From: an uncultured Clostridia bacterium
GTDB lineage: Bacteria > Bacillota > Clostridia > Christensenellales > Borkfalkiaceae
Direction: 5' to 3'
Assembly (NCBI GenBank): GCA_947631925.1
Contig: CANRNE010000001.1
Coordinates: 62,001 to 126,000, forward strand
DNA: 64,000 nucleotides
The position numbers and the translations under genes are program-made. Each line of letters starts with the position of its first letter. The first letter of the stretch is position 1. Shown here in pieces: positions 53,618 through 63,100 of the stretch. The notes beneath the pieces are model-generated. The model saw only the letters and a list, made by a program, of their open reading frames with translations. It did not search any database and had not been told where the DNA came from.

Positions 53618-54289
53618 TCACTTCGTCGGGTTCTCTTCGGGCGGGTTCTTCGGCTTGATGAGTTGCAGCGTCGGGATAATCAGCGCCCCCAAGGAGTTTC
53701 CCAAGATGATGAGCACGATGTAGAGAAGCGCCTCCCACGAGGCAATTCCCGAGCAGGCGAAATAGAACATGTCCGCAATCGAGTGCTCGTAGCCGCTCAG
53801 AATAAAGGCGGGAATGCAGAGGACGATGGCGAGGGTCGACTTGTTATTGCGGTAGACGTCAATGGAGATGAAGACCAAAATCCCGCACAAAATCGCCCGC
53901 AAGAAGCCGAATCCGTACCCCTGTGAGAGTTTTCCGCCCTCGCCGCAGAGGGTGACGGCGGTCTCCTTGAGGCCGGGGAAGACAAACCCGATGAGATACC
54001 CGAAGGCGACCGTCCCGAGCAAATTCCCCAAGAGACACAAAAGAAGGAGCGAAATGTCATCCTTTGAATGCTTTTCGTAGATGAGCCCGATTTTGCCCGT
54101 GTAGAGGGCATAGCCGCGCATGCAGATGCACAGGAGCGCCATCGAAAAAAGCAGGGCGCCCGCGTATTTCGTGTACGGCGTTTCGGGGTTGTAGCAGGCG
54201 AGATAGACCGCGCCGCCGAGACTAATCATCATGCCGGCAAGGAAGCCGTCCGCAAGTTTTCTTGCAATGTCGAGCAAAGTGTTCTTCAT
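53618..54289 (-). CDS. Formate/nitrite transporter family channel
   Basis: 223 residues and six transmembrane helices of the FNT (FocA/NirC) type: LADGFLAGMMISLGGAVYLA, LLLCLLGNLLGTVAFGYLIG (first re-entrant loop), FILSGYEHSIADMFYF with the conserved GYEHSIAD, and ILGNSLGALIIP. It exports or imports formate or related monovalent anions, which fits fermentative metabolism. ATG 54289 follows CGGAG and the promoter at 54318-54346; the longer frame from 54409 extends past that promoter. Confidence 0.92.
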   Translation of the reverse strand: MKNTLLDIARKLADGFLAGMMISLGGAVYLACYNPETPYTKYAGALLFSMALLCICMRGYALYTGKIGLIYEKHSKDDISLLLLCLLGNLLGTVAFGYLIGFVFPGLKETAVTLCGEGGKLSQGYGFGFLRAILCGILVFISIDVYRNNKSTLAIVLCIPAFILSGYEHSIADMFYFACSGIASWEALLYIVLIILGNSLGALIIPTLQLIKPKNPPEENPTK

Positions 54290-54317
54290 AAGCACGCTCC
54301 GAGAGAGGGATGATTTC

Positions 54318-54346
54318 AGTATAGCACAATCGGCGGAGAATGTCAA
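54318..54346 (-). promoter_or_regulatory. Promoter of the formate/nitrite channel gene
   Basis: TTGACA, 17 bases, TATACT. Confidence 0.78.
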
Positions 54347-54390
54347 AATCCTGCGGGAAAGATTTGCCAAGAAAAATATGCGCCGAACCG

Positions 54391-54419
54391 TTGCCTTTTT
54401 GCAAAGCATTTGCTATAAT
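54391..54419 (+). promoter_or_regulatory. Promoter of the 6S-like RNA
   Basis: TTGCCT, 17 bases, TATAAT. Confidence 0.68.
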
Positions 54420-54425
54420 AAAAAT

Positions 54426-54611
54426 GACGTCTGCAGTGTTCGGAGTCCGCGAATGCGGTGATCCACAGAACAAATTCGGGAGCTGACGGTCGGAGCGGAT
54501 AGGCAAGGTCTGCGATTTGCGGAAAGTCCGATGACGCGCCGCCGCGCACCCACCTGCGAGAACGCGGGTTTACTCTTCACGGAATGCGGCACAGGCGGAT
54601 GTCCTTTTTTT
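54426..54611 (+). ncRNA. ssrS: Candidate 6S RNA
   Basis: About 185 bases with a promoter in front and seven T behind, and no coding frame. The ends pair: GACGTCTGC with GGCGGATGTC (9 bp including G-T). Near the 5' end CTGCAGTGTTCGG resembles the conserved 6S segment TTGCGGTGTTCG, and an inner stem CCGC-GAAT-GCGG follows. Size, closing stem and the GTGTTCG element fit 6S RNA, which sequesters housekeeping RNA polymerase. Another structured RNA is possible. Confidence 0.55.
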
Positions 54612-54791
54612 GCGCTTTTTTGGGGCTTTTTGAGGATTTTTTGCGGCTTTTGTGCCGTTGAGCGGCTGTTGGTGTATGTCTTTTGCGCGCGGTGCGGCTC
54701 TTGAAGGGGCGATGGGGGAGATGACCGTTTGAGGTATTTTGAGGAGGAGTCGGCCGTGCGGAAAAATTTTTCCAAAGCGACGCAAAATTTG

Positions 54792-54820
54792 TTGCAACTT
54801 CTCGCCGAATATGGTATAAT
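54792..54820 (+). promoter_or_regulatory. Promoter of tRNA-Glu
   Basis: TTGCAA, 17 bases ending in TGG, TATAAT. The 54612-54791 stretch before it shows no gene. Confidence 0.78.
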
Positions 54821-54883
54821 CAAAAAGTCCTGCGGCTCTCGAAAGGCCCGCGGCGCCCCTCGCGAGGGGGAAAATGAATAGAC

Positions 54884-54958
54884 GGCCTTGTGGTCAAGCG
54901 GTTAAGACGGCGCCCTCTCACGGCGCAATCCCGGGTTCGATTCCCGGCAAGGTCACCA
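54884..54958 (+). tRNA. tRNA-Glu (anticodon CTC)
   Basis: Acceptor GGCCTTG/CAAGGTC, A, encoded CCA. The anticodon loop CTCTCAC gives CTC (codon GAG). T arm CCGGG, TTCGATT, CCCGG. 75 bases. Confidence 0.94.
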
Positions 54959-54963
54959 AGTGA

Positions 54964-55007
54964 GACCCAGTAGAACCCGCAAAAAGGTTCTGCTGGGGTC
55001 TTTTTTG
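54964..55007 (+). terminator. Terminator of tRNA-Glu
   Basis: GACCCAGTAGAACC pairs with GGTTCTGCTGGGGTC around CGCAAAAA, then TTTTTT. A diverged copy is at 56942-56986. Confidence 0.88.
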
Positions 55008-55098
55008 CCATTTTTTGGCGTTTTTATATCCAGAGCGCGATTGCATAGGTCTGTTTCTCCTTCTCGCCGCCACAAGTGTGTCCTTCTAAACCGATATT

Positions 55099-56007
55099 TT
55101 AACATAAGCAGCGCAGACTGAATGTTTTGCGCAGGTGGATGGAGTCTTCCGGTTCGATATTTCCGATAAGCAAGGGGGAATTGTCGTCATGCGCCGCCAT
55201 CTTCCGCTCGATCGTCGCTTTGCGGTGATTTGCATAACAATATTCGCAGAAATGCGCGCAGGTATCGTATTCGCCGATGTCAATGCTCTCCGCACAGAGA
55301 CATTCGATGCGTTGCGATTTGTCCTTCTTTACGGAAATCGGATAACCGCAAATGCGCTCGATAAGCGTTTTGTCGATGCAGGCGCCTTTTTCGATTTCCG
55401 GGATAGATATTTTCTCCGCGCAGGTTTGAATGTGCAAACCGTATTCCTTTGCAATCTCTGCAAAGGCCGTTCCGATCTCAAGCATTTCTTCCTCATCGGG
55501 CGCTCTGTATTTGGATTTATCAAGCTTTTGATATTCATCCAGAAAGCTGATGACGACCGTCTCGGTATATCCTCGCATTTCTCCGCACATTTCACGAAAT
55601 TTTTCGATATGCCATTCGACGGAAATTCCGTCCGCAAGCAGAATGGGATCGTAACGCCAGACGACGCGCTCCTTGCCGATTTTATTTGAAAGAGTACGAA
55701 AGGTTTGAAGGACTCGCGCTTTATCGACGACGTTCCGCTCAATTTCCTGTCCATAGGGTGTGACCGTAAACTGAAAATAGTAGCGGTAGCCGAGATCGTC
55801 GATCTGTGGCAGAAATTGCAGGAAGGGGGCGGCATTCTTCGTCCAAAAGACAATGCAGTCGACTGTTTGGGGCCCAAGCATGATTTTTGAAACGGAACGA
55901 CGCTCATAAGGGTTTCGTACGCATACGAAGCCCTCTTTCAGACGATCCAAAAACCATTCCCCGAAGAATGCGGGAATATCGCACCTTCTGCTCACGCTTA
56001 AAATCAT
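55099..56007 (-). CDS. DUF1848 family protein with radical-SAM-like cysteines
   Basis: 302 residues. ILSVSRRCDIPAFFGEWF at the start, NPYERRSVS, VFWTKNAAPFL, YYFQFTVTPYG, WRYDPILLAD, and a C-terminal Cys cluster (CLCAESIDIGEYDTCAHFCEYCYANH), all typical of DUF1848, related to the spore photoproduct lyase/radical SAM group by fold. Biochemical role not established. More AT-rich than most of the window. Its start overlaps the stop of the upstream gene by 4 bases, so both are one operon inside a small island beside tRNA-Glu. Confidence 0.88.
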   Translation of the reverse strand: MILSVSRRCDIPAFFGEWFLDRLKEGFVCVRNPYERRSVSKIMLGPQTVDCIVFWTKNAAPFLQFLPQIDDLGYRYYFQFTVTPYGQEIERNVVDKARVLQTFRTLSNKIGKERVVWRYDPILLADGISVEWHIEKFREMCGEMRGYTETVVISFLDEYQKLDKSKYRAPDEEEMLEIGTAFAEIAKEYGLHIQTCAEKISIPEIEKGACIDKTLIERICGYPISVKKDKSQRIECLCAESIDIGEYDTCAHFCEYCYANHRKATIERKMAAHDDNSPLLIGNIEPEDSIHLRKTFSLRCLC

Positions 56008-56660
56008 TTCCTTTCTCCGAGAATTATTATACCTTCTCCGCTTAAAATGTCAACTCGTTTGATAGAAAATTGTTTTTTCAACTCCTTGCAGCAATTGTTC
56101 AGAAAGCATTCTTCATCCCAAGCGAGCGTGTGATTCCCGCCGCGTGTATAATTGCAGACGATTGCAAAATTCCCTTTGTATTTTAACGTTGCAATCAACT
56201 TGCTTTCAAAATCAGTTTGGTTGCCCAAAATATCGTTCAGAGAATTGAAGAAGCAAACGACGATTCGCTCCGGCGAAACCTTTAATAAACTCATTCCTTC
56301 AACGAATTTGAAGTTCCTTTGCGGCATATTTACCGCTAACTTTCGGTATGCCGCCGTGTTCTTGATCGCCCACTCGCATTCGTCAACATTGATATAAGAA
56401 AACGCGTTTTCAAACACTTCTTTTGCTGCTACATAATCAAGGCAACAGCCACAGCCGAACGAAAAGATGATGGGCCTTTTTATGCCCGCTGAAGAAAGTT
56501 CTTGGAACGATTCCCTCATTTTCGCGTAATAGCCCTCGCCGTAGCTTTTCAAATAGTTCAGATTGCTACAAAGATTATCGTATTCATACTTGCCGCAATC
56601 TTTCTCGCACTCCTCGCATACACGAAATTTATAGTTGTTCCATAACTGATCGATCTTCAT
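56004..56660 (-). CDS. SAM-methyltransferase-like protein coupled to DUF1848
   Basis: 218 residues. The N-terminus has four close Cys (CEECEKDCGKYEYDNLC). IIFSFGCGCCLDYVAAKEVF resembles a methyltransferase motif I with an unusual C-G-C-C, followed by an acidic residue in YINVDECEWAI and VVCFFNSLNDILGN in the motif IV position. It is perhaps a degenerate SAM-dependent enzyme; the substrate is unknown. AT-rich codons. It ends in ATGA overlap with the DUF1848 start. A GGG-containing site lies before ATG 56660. Confidence 0.65.
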   Translation of the reverse strand: MKIDQLWNNYKFRVCEECEKDCGKYEYDNLCSNLNYLKSYGEGYYAKMRESFQELSSAGIKRPIIFSFGCGCCLDYVAAKEVFENAFSYINVDECEWAIKNTAAYRKLAVNMPQRNFKFVEGMSLLKVSPERIVVCFFNSLNDILGNQTDFESKLIATLKYKGNFAIVCNYTRGGNHTLAWDEECFLNNCCKELKKQFSIKRVDILSGEGIIILGERK

Positions 56661-56941
56661 TTTTTCCCTCTGATGGAAATCTTAATTCAATTCTATCATG
56701 GAAAATTGACTGATTCGGGTATTACTGCCAATTTTTTGAACAAATTTTCATTAAAAAATTTTGATTCTGCGGGTATTCGGCGATAGAATCCGTGAGAAAT
56801 GAAGTAAATCCTGCTGGAGTCCTTCGCTGTATTTGCGGAAAATCAGCCGTTTTTATAGGTTTTTCAGCCGAATCACGAAGCCAAAGCCGTCTTTTACGGG
56901 AAAAACGGTGTTCGGATAATTAACGTCCACCTCACCAATCG

Positions 56942-56986
56942 GAACCCAACAGAACCCGTAAAAAGGCTCTGTTGGGGTCTTTTTTG
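56942..56986 (+). repeat. Diverged second copy of the tRNA-Glu terminator region
   Basis: Preceded by CTCACCAA, then GAACCCAACAGAACCCGTAA and GGCTCTGTTGGGGTCTTTTTTG, parallel to 54954-55007 (GTCACCAA ... GTAGAACCCGCAAAAAGG). It marks a possible right edge of the island at 54960-56985. The remainder of the 56661-57103 gap shows no gene. Confidence 0.6.
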
Positions 56987-57022
56987 CCTTCCCGCGGGTA
57001 TGCCGCGGGAAGGGTAGCGCAG

Positions 57023-57055
57023 TAAATTCCCCGCCCAAATGGGCGGGGAATTTTA
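57023..57055 (-). terminator. Terminator of the giant surface protein gene
   Basis: AAATTCCCCGCCC and GGGCGGGGAATTT around AAAT, with T on the minus-strand 3' side. Confidence 0.85.
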
Positions 57056-57103
57056 CAAGACAGGCTTCGTATATGCGCTTGGCGGGAAGATAAGAAAATT
57101 GGA

Positions 57104-60100
57104 TCAATAGGCGCGCTTGGTGGGAATGACAGCCTCGGAGATGAGCGCGGTCAATTCGGCAGCGGCGTGTACCGCACCACCGCCATCGACGTACGAGCCG
57201 TCCGCCCACTGCGTATTTTTCAACGAATCCCTGAGATCTTCGGCGTGCGTCTTTCTGCCTTCCAGCAACGATTTATCACGATATACCTCTTGCTTGTGCC
57301 ACTTGATATGCTCGTAGTTCTTTACGCCGACGTCCTTGAATTGACACTGCAAACGGATCCGATCGCCTTCAAACAGGTGATTCAGATCTGCCTTACCCGT
57401 AAACTTATTGTTTGCAAAATTTATGGTTGCTTTATCCAATCTTGCGCCATTTGCATCCACCGTTTCATATGTCGCGGCATAATAATGGTAGGACATATAA
57501 TCTACAAGCGTTTTGCTTACTATTTTCGAGCCATTCTTCAACGTTGCACTGCCCATGTTGCCGTACCCGTTGCCATTCCAAACAAAAACCTTGTCGTTCA
57601 AATCGGAAGCGGCAAATGCCAATATGTTGACATAGATCTTATCGGCTCCGCTCAAAGTACTCGCGTTGGCTTCAATATTTTGTCCGTGCCATTCGAAATA
57701 GTTTATGACATTCGGTACAACTTCATCGAAAAATCCGCCGACCAATGCGTTCATGTTTGAAAGCATAGGCTGATTGAAATAGTTGAGGATATCGATTGCC
57801 CCTTTATAATAGATTTTTATGTTCTGCTGTGACGTATTATCTGCCTGAATGGAAGTGCCGCATTCCGTCATGACGATATTTTCGGCGTACATCGTCAGGT
57901 TGTCATAGTACAGCTGTACCGCCGTCTTGGGAATACAGGAGAATACGGTATTCTTTGTGCAGAACGTGTTGCCTGCCGGGTTGAATTTGTAGTAGTACGA
58001 CAGATCACAGTAATACGCATCCGCCATGTGGAGATTTGTAGTTTGGATTTTTCCGCTGAGTTCATCCTTTGGATTTGAGCCCTTTATAACAGCGTTGTAC
58101 GCTCTATTAAACGTTACGGCGCTGCTTTCGTTGTATCCGTTCGGATAATTGCTCGGGTGACTGTTCATATCTGCTACGATGCTTGCATTAAATGCTTCCA
58201 AATTTACTTGATAGCCGTTGCCATACAGTAAGGTCTTGCCCAAATTGCCCGTCTCCTTCAGGTACAGTCCCTTTCCCTCGGCTTCCGCCGACAATTTTTC
58301 CTCGCCCGTGAGCTCGCCCTCGCCGTAGAGGTTTTCCTGCAAGACGATGTTACTATACTTGTAGTAGCCGTTTGCATCGAACACGTTGACCAAATTATTC
58401 GCGGCATCGGAGTCGGGATCTTCGATCACGTTGAAGTTGAAGTGGGCGTTAACGCCTCCGACTGCGCCGTCGCCGCCTTCGAGGCGGAGGAAAGAGTAGG
58501 CACCGGCGGAAGGTATGATCGGATCCCCTTTGATATTCCTCGGATCTTCTTTGTAGGGTTTTTCCCACCCCTTCTTTTCGCCGAAGTTGCCGAAGAGGTC
58601 GTTTTGCACATCGCTCTCGGAAAGACCCGTGAAAGCTCCGAAGTAAACGCGGATATAGCCCTCCGCAGCCTCGGAGACGGGATCGATCCAGGGGACGTGT
58701 TTTGTAACATCTGCATCTTTGTACTTGCCGCCCTCGACAATAATCTCCTCGCCCTTTTTGAGCACAACGGAATCGCCATCGCCTTCAACAGTATACTCTA
58801 CGCCATTATAGGTCACGATATTGCCCATCTGCGTGACGACGACGGCTTGGGTCGCTGCATTGTCGGTATAACTTGTCAATTTCCAAGTGAGGCCGGTAAA
58901 ATCGGTCATCTTGTTCTTATCTTTCATCGCCACTACATCCGCATACGCACTGACGGGAATGCGGAAATAATCGACAGTCTTGTACGTTTCACCCACCTTG
59001 TAATAACTGTGCTTGGCGAACACGCGTACCTGCTGGTAGCCCTTGTAGACATCTGTGCCGTTGTTGCCATCGAAGCCGGGGAATTCGATCCACGCGAGCG
59101 ACGTACCGGACGTGAACGTAATGGTGCACTGCGGCACGCAGGAAGCGCCGCCGCCGATCTCCACCGAGGCGGAGCCGCTCATTTCAGACGGCAACACGAG
59201 GTTGATATTGGCGTGAGGGAGGCGCTCATTTCCCGTACTGATCAGCGTGTGTTCGATTGCCCAATCAACCGATTGCCATTGGGCGGGGATGATCTCTTTG
59301 AACTGAACATCATCGGTACCGAAGCCGCCGAGATATTCGCCGTCCGCCACGATATAGAGCGCGACGGTGCCCGTCATACGCGCGGGAAGCACATACTGCA
59401 AACTGCCGCCGGCGTCGAGGACGCTCTTTTCTCTGCCGATTGCAATGGGCGCATTGCCATCGCCGAGATCGATGCGGACTTCCAGGGAGAAATCGGTGAG
59501 ACGGACGCGTTCGACCAGCAGCCTGAAGTTCACGTCGCTACCATCCGTGGTACGGAATTCCACACTCTTTGCGTCACCATCGACCACAAGACCGTTCAAT
59601 GTGTATTGACCGTTTTCAAAAGGCTGCCAATCGCTCCCATCGTTATACTCCAACGCCGGGTTTGTGACGGGCTCGCCGTCGAGCCTTCCCGCCTTGACGG
59701 TGAACGTGAGCTCACCGAGCAAGGTCTGATGTTTTTGGCAATCGCCGAGGACGGTTTTGCCGCAAGTCACTTGGATCTCTTGTGCCTTTGCCCTTACGGT
59801 GATATTCAAATTGAAGACCTGTTCGCCGATGCTCAGTTGGTACTTTTGCGTCTGTTGGGTGCACTTTTTTGCCGTGAGCGTAAAGGTGTAGCCCGACGTG
59901 CTGAATCCGACATAAGATTTATCCCCCTCGAACAGAATCGTTGACAACTGATAGTCGGCGGGATTCAGGGTCTCTTTCTCGACCGTGAAGGTAATCTCCT
60001 TGCCGATGTCTTCAAATTCGAGGGCGGTGGCGTTGTCGCCCGTCTTTAATTCGCCGCCGTTGTACGTCACCGTGGGCGCGGCATTGAGTTTTCCGTTGGT

Positions 60101-63100
60101 CGTTATGACGGTGCGCGTGGTGCGGGCGGGACCGTTATCGGTTTCGACCACATCATGCAAGCCGTAATCGGCCACCGCATCCGTGTACTGCACGGTGCAA
60201 ATGAAGGTATACGTTGTATTCTCTCCGTCAAATTGGAACGTGGCAGACTTGCCGAAAGGATTAAAGGAGAGCGGGGAGCCCTGATCCGCGCCGTTGATTG
60301 CCACGCGCACTTCTTTGCCTTTCTTGGAGTTATTTTTGTATGTGACCGAGGTGGTTTGAGCCGAGAAAATGTAGGTGACGCTCGTTTTGCTGGTCGTGAA
60401 TTCTACCCCGTCGGCATAAATTACGTTGTTGAATTTTACGTCGAAATCATCGAGCGAGACAGGCGCATCGACATAGATATTGATGGTGTAGGTTGCGTCC
60501 TTGTCGCCGCCCACTACCGTCACCGTGAGCGTCGCAAAGCCGCCATTCTTTGGCACGATGTGATAGACGCCCGAAGTCTCGTCACCGTATTCGAGCTGCG
60601 TCTGCGCCGCATCGATTGCGGAGTCGGTGTTCTTCAATGTATAGTTGATGTTTGTCACGTCTTTCGGCACGGTGAAGTAGATGCGGCCTTCCTCAGAGCC
60701 GTACTTTAAGACGACGTATTGGGTATCGGTATCGAGCGTAATTTCTTTGTTGCCGTCAAGGGGCTCGTAGGTGACTGTGATTGTCTCCCTGCACGTTTCC
60801 ACGTCATTCCGCACGGTCTTGATGATGAGCGTGACCGTGCCGCTCCCCGTGAATTTGAGCTCTCCGTCCTCTACCGCGGCGATGCCGTTGCCGTCGCCTT
60901 CGAGCTCGTAGGCGAAGGTATCGGTGTGGTTTTCGGGCAAGACGTCGATTTGAACGTCCTCTCGGAAATTAAGGGCGCTATCGTGCGTGACAATCCTCTC
61001 TGTCTCCACATTGCCATATCTGACCGCGATACTCTCCGCGTTCCTCTCGAGGGTGCGCATGACGGAGGAAAGCGCGACGTCATCGCTCTTTTCGGGCTCG
61101 TATGCCGAGGTATCGGGCGTGTACTGCACACCGAATTCGACGGGGAGCGTACTGCTTTCCGCAGAGAAAGAAATTGTGCCCGTGAGGGTGTTGCTGTTTT
61201 GCGCGCCCGTCGCCTGTAACGCGCCGTTGTACTTTACGTAGATCTGTTTTCCCGCCATGGCGCCTTCTGGACAGTTCACCGTGACCGTGAAGGAGACCGC
61301 GGTCTTTGTGGTGCCGTAGACGCCTTCTGCGGCGGGTGTATCTTGGAGCGTGACGGTGAAATTGTCCGCCGTCACGGCGCGGTTGACATAGACGTTGATG
61401 GTGTATTCCTTATCCGTGCCGCCGCCCGTCACCTTGTACTTGACGGTGCCGAAGCCGCCCTTCTGCGGCGTGATGGTCCATTCGCCGTTTTCCTCGGCGA
61501 CCGACACAACGTCGTTTTGCGGCGTGCATTGTACCTCTGCACCCGCGGGCAAAACATACACAATCTTGCCCTTGTCTGTGCCTGTTCCGTTCATGAAGAG
61601 AAGAAGGTTGAGTTCGGTCTTATCGTCTTCGGGAAGAGTGACTTCCTTATCTTGTTTACCGCGAGGCGTATAGTGGACTTCGATTTCCTCGCTAACAGAG
61701 ATCTTGCCGTCCATACCGACGAGTTGGATCTTTACCGTTACGGTGCACGCCTCACTACCGGTGAATTTGAGTTCGCCGCTCGTCTCGTCGATTGTCGCGT
61801 TATTCCCCGTCAAGGAGTACTTGACGGTATCGGTGTGCCCGGCGGGGAGGATTTCGACATAGACCTCACCCGCAACGGTCGTCTTGCTCGTCTTGAAAGT
61901 GAGCGTGGAGCCCGTTGTGGTCACATCGGAGACCGTCGTGCCCTTATAAGAGAACGTGATGCGCTCTGCGTTGCGCTTGAGCGTGCGCATCACGGTGGGG
62001 AGGGCATCCTCCGCACCGAATTCGCTCGCCTTGCCGCCGTACTTCACGCCAAAGGTAACTGCGAGCGAGTTGATATTCTCGGGGAAGGGAATGTTGCCGC
62101 TCGCCATTGTACTGTTCTCTTCGCCGCATTCGGGCGCAGTAAGACCGCTGTACGTGACATACAGCACCTTGCCCGCCATGGCGGAATCGGTATCGGCGGC
62201 AGTAAATTCATAGGAAACGCTTGCGCCCGTTGCGCCGAAGAACGGACCCGCCGCGGGTTTGCCGTTCATCGCCACGGAAAGATCCTCCGCCGAAATGTGC
62301 TTATCGACGTAGATCTCGACGGTATAGACCGTTGTCCCATCGGGATCGCCGCTTCCCGCTGCGGAGAAGGGTGCGTTCGCCACTGCGGGCGCGGGCGAGA
62401 CCGTAATCGTGACCGTGGCAAAGCCGCCCTTTTGCGGCGTGACCGTCCATGCGCCCGTTGTCTCCTCCTTTTTGACTTGCACGATGTCGTTATCCGCCGC
62501 GTATGTCACCGTGTGCCCCGCGGGCTCGGCAAAGTAAAGGATGCCCGCCTCTTTGATGTCGTTTTCCATTGCGAGAAGGACTTGCTGTTTGGCGGGTTGC
62601 TGTCCCTCGTCCTGCGGCGGGGTGACGGTGACGGGCTTCTTGTGCTCCGCCGCGATGGCGGGTGCATAACTTACCGTGATGCGGCTCTGCGCGTGTGCCT
62701 CGCTACTCTCCGTATACTTGCAGGAGACGAGCACATTGACGGTGCCCGCTTTTCGGAAGGTGAGCGTATCGCCACTAATCGTTGCCGTTCCTTCTGCGTT
62801 TTCCAATGCGTAGGAAAGTTTATCTGTGTGGTTTGCGGGGAATACGATGACGGGAGCCGTTGCACCGCTGCCCGTGCCGAAGATGAGCGTCTTATCCGAA
62901 AGCACAATGGTCTGCGCGTTCTCCGTCCCATTGTAACCGACGGCGATGCTCTGTGCCCTGCGTTGCACGGTGAGGGTGAACGAATCCGTCTTTTCCGTGA
63001 GCTCGTTCGTTTCGGTATCGTAGACCTCCGCCGTGACGGTGACCGTGATGTCCTCCGTGCCTGCGGGCATTTCACCGACAAAATAGAATGTTTCTTTCCC

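Noticed and set aside
54413..54823. 136-codon minus-strand frame over the 6S-like RNA
   Set aside because: It runs antisense through promoter, hairpins and T tract with low-complexity translation.
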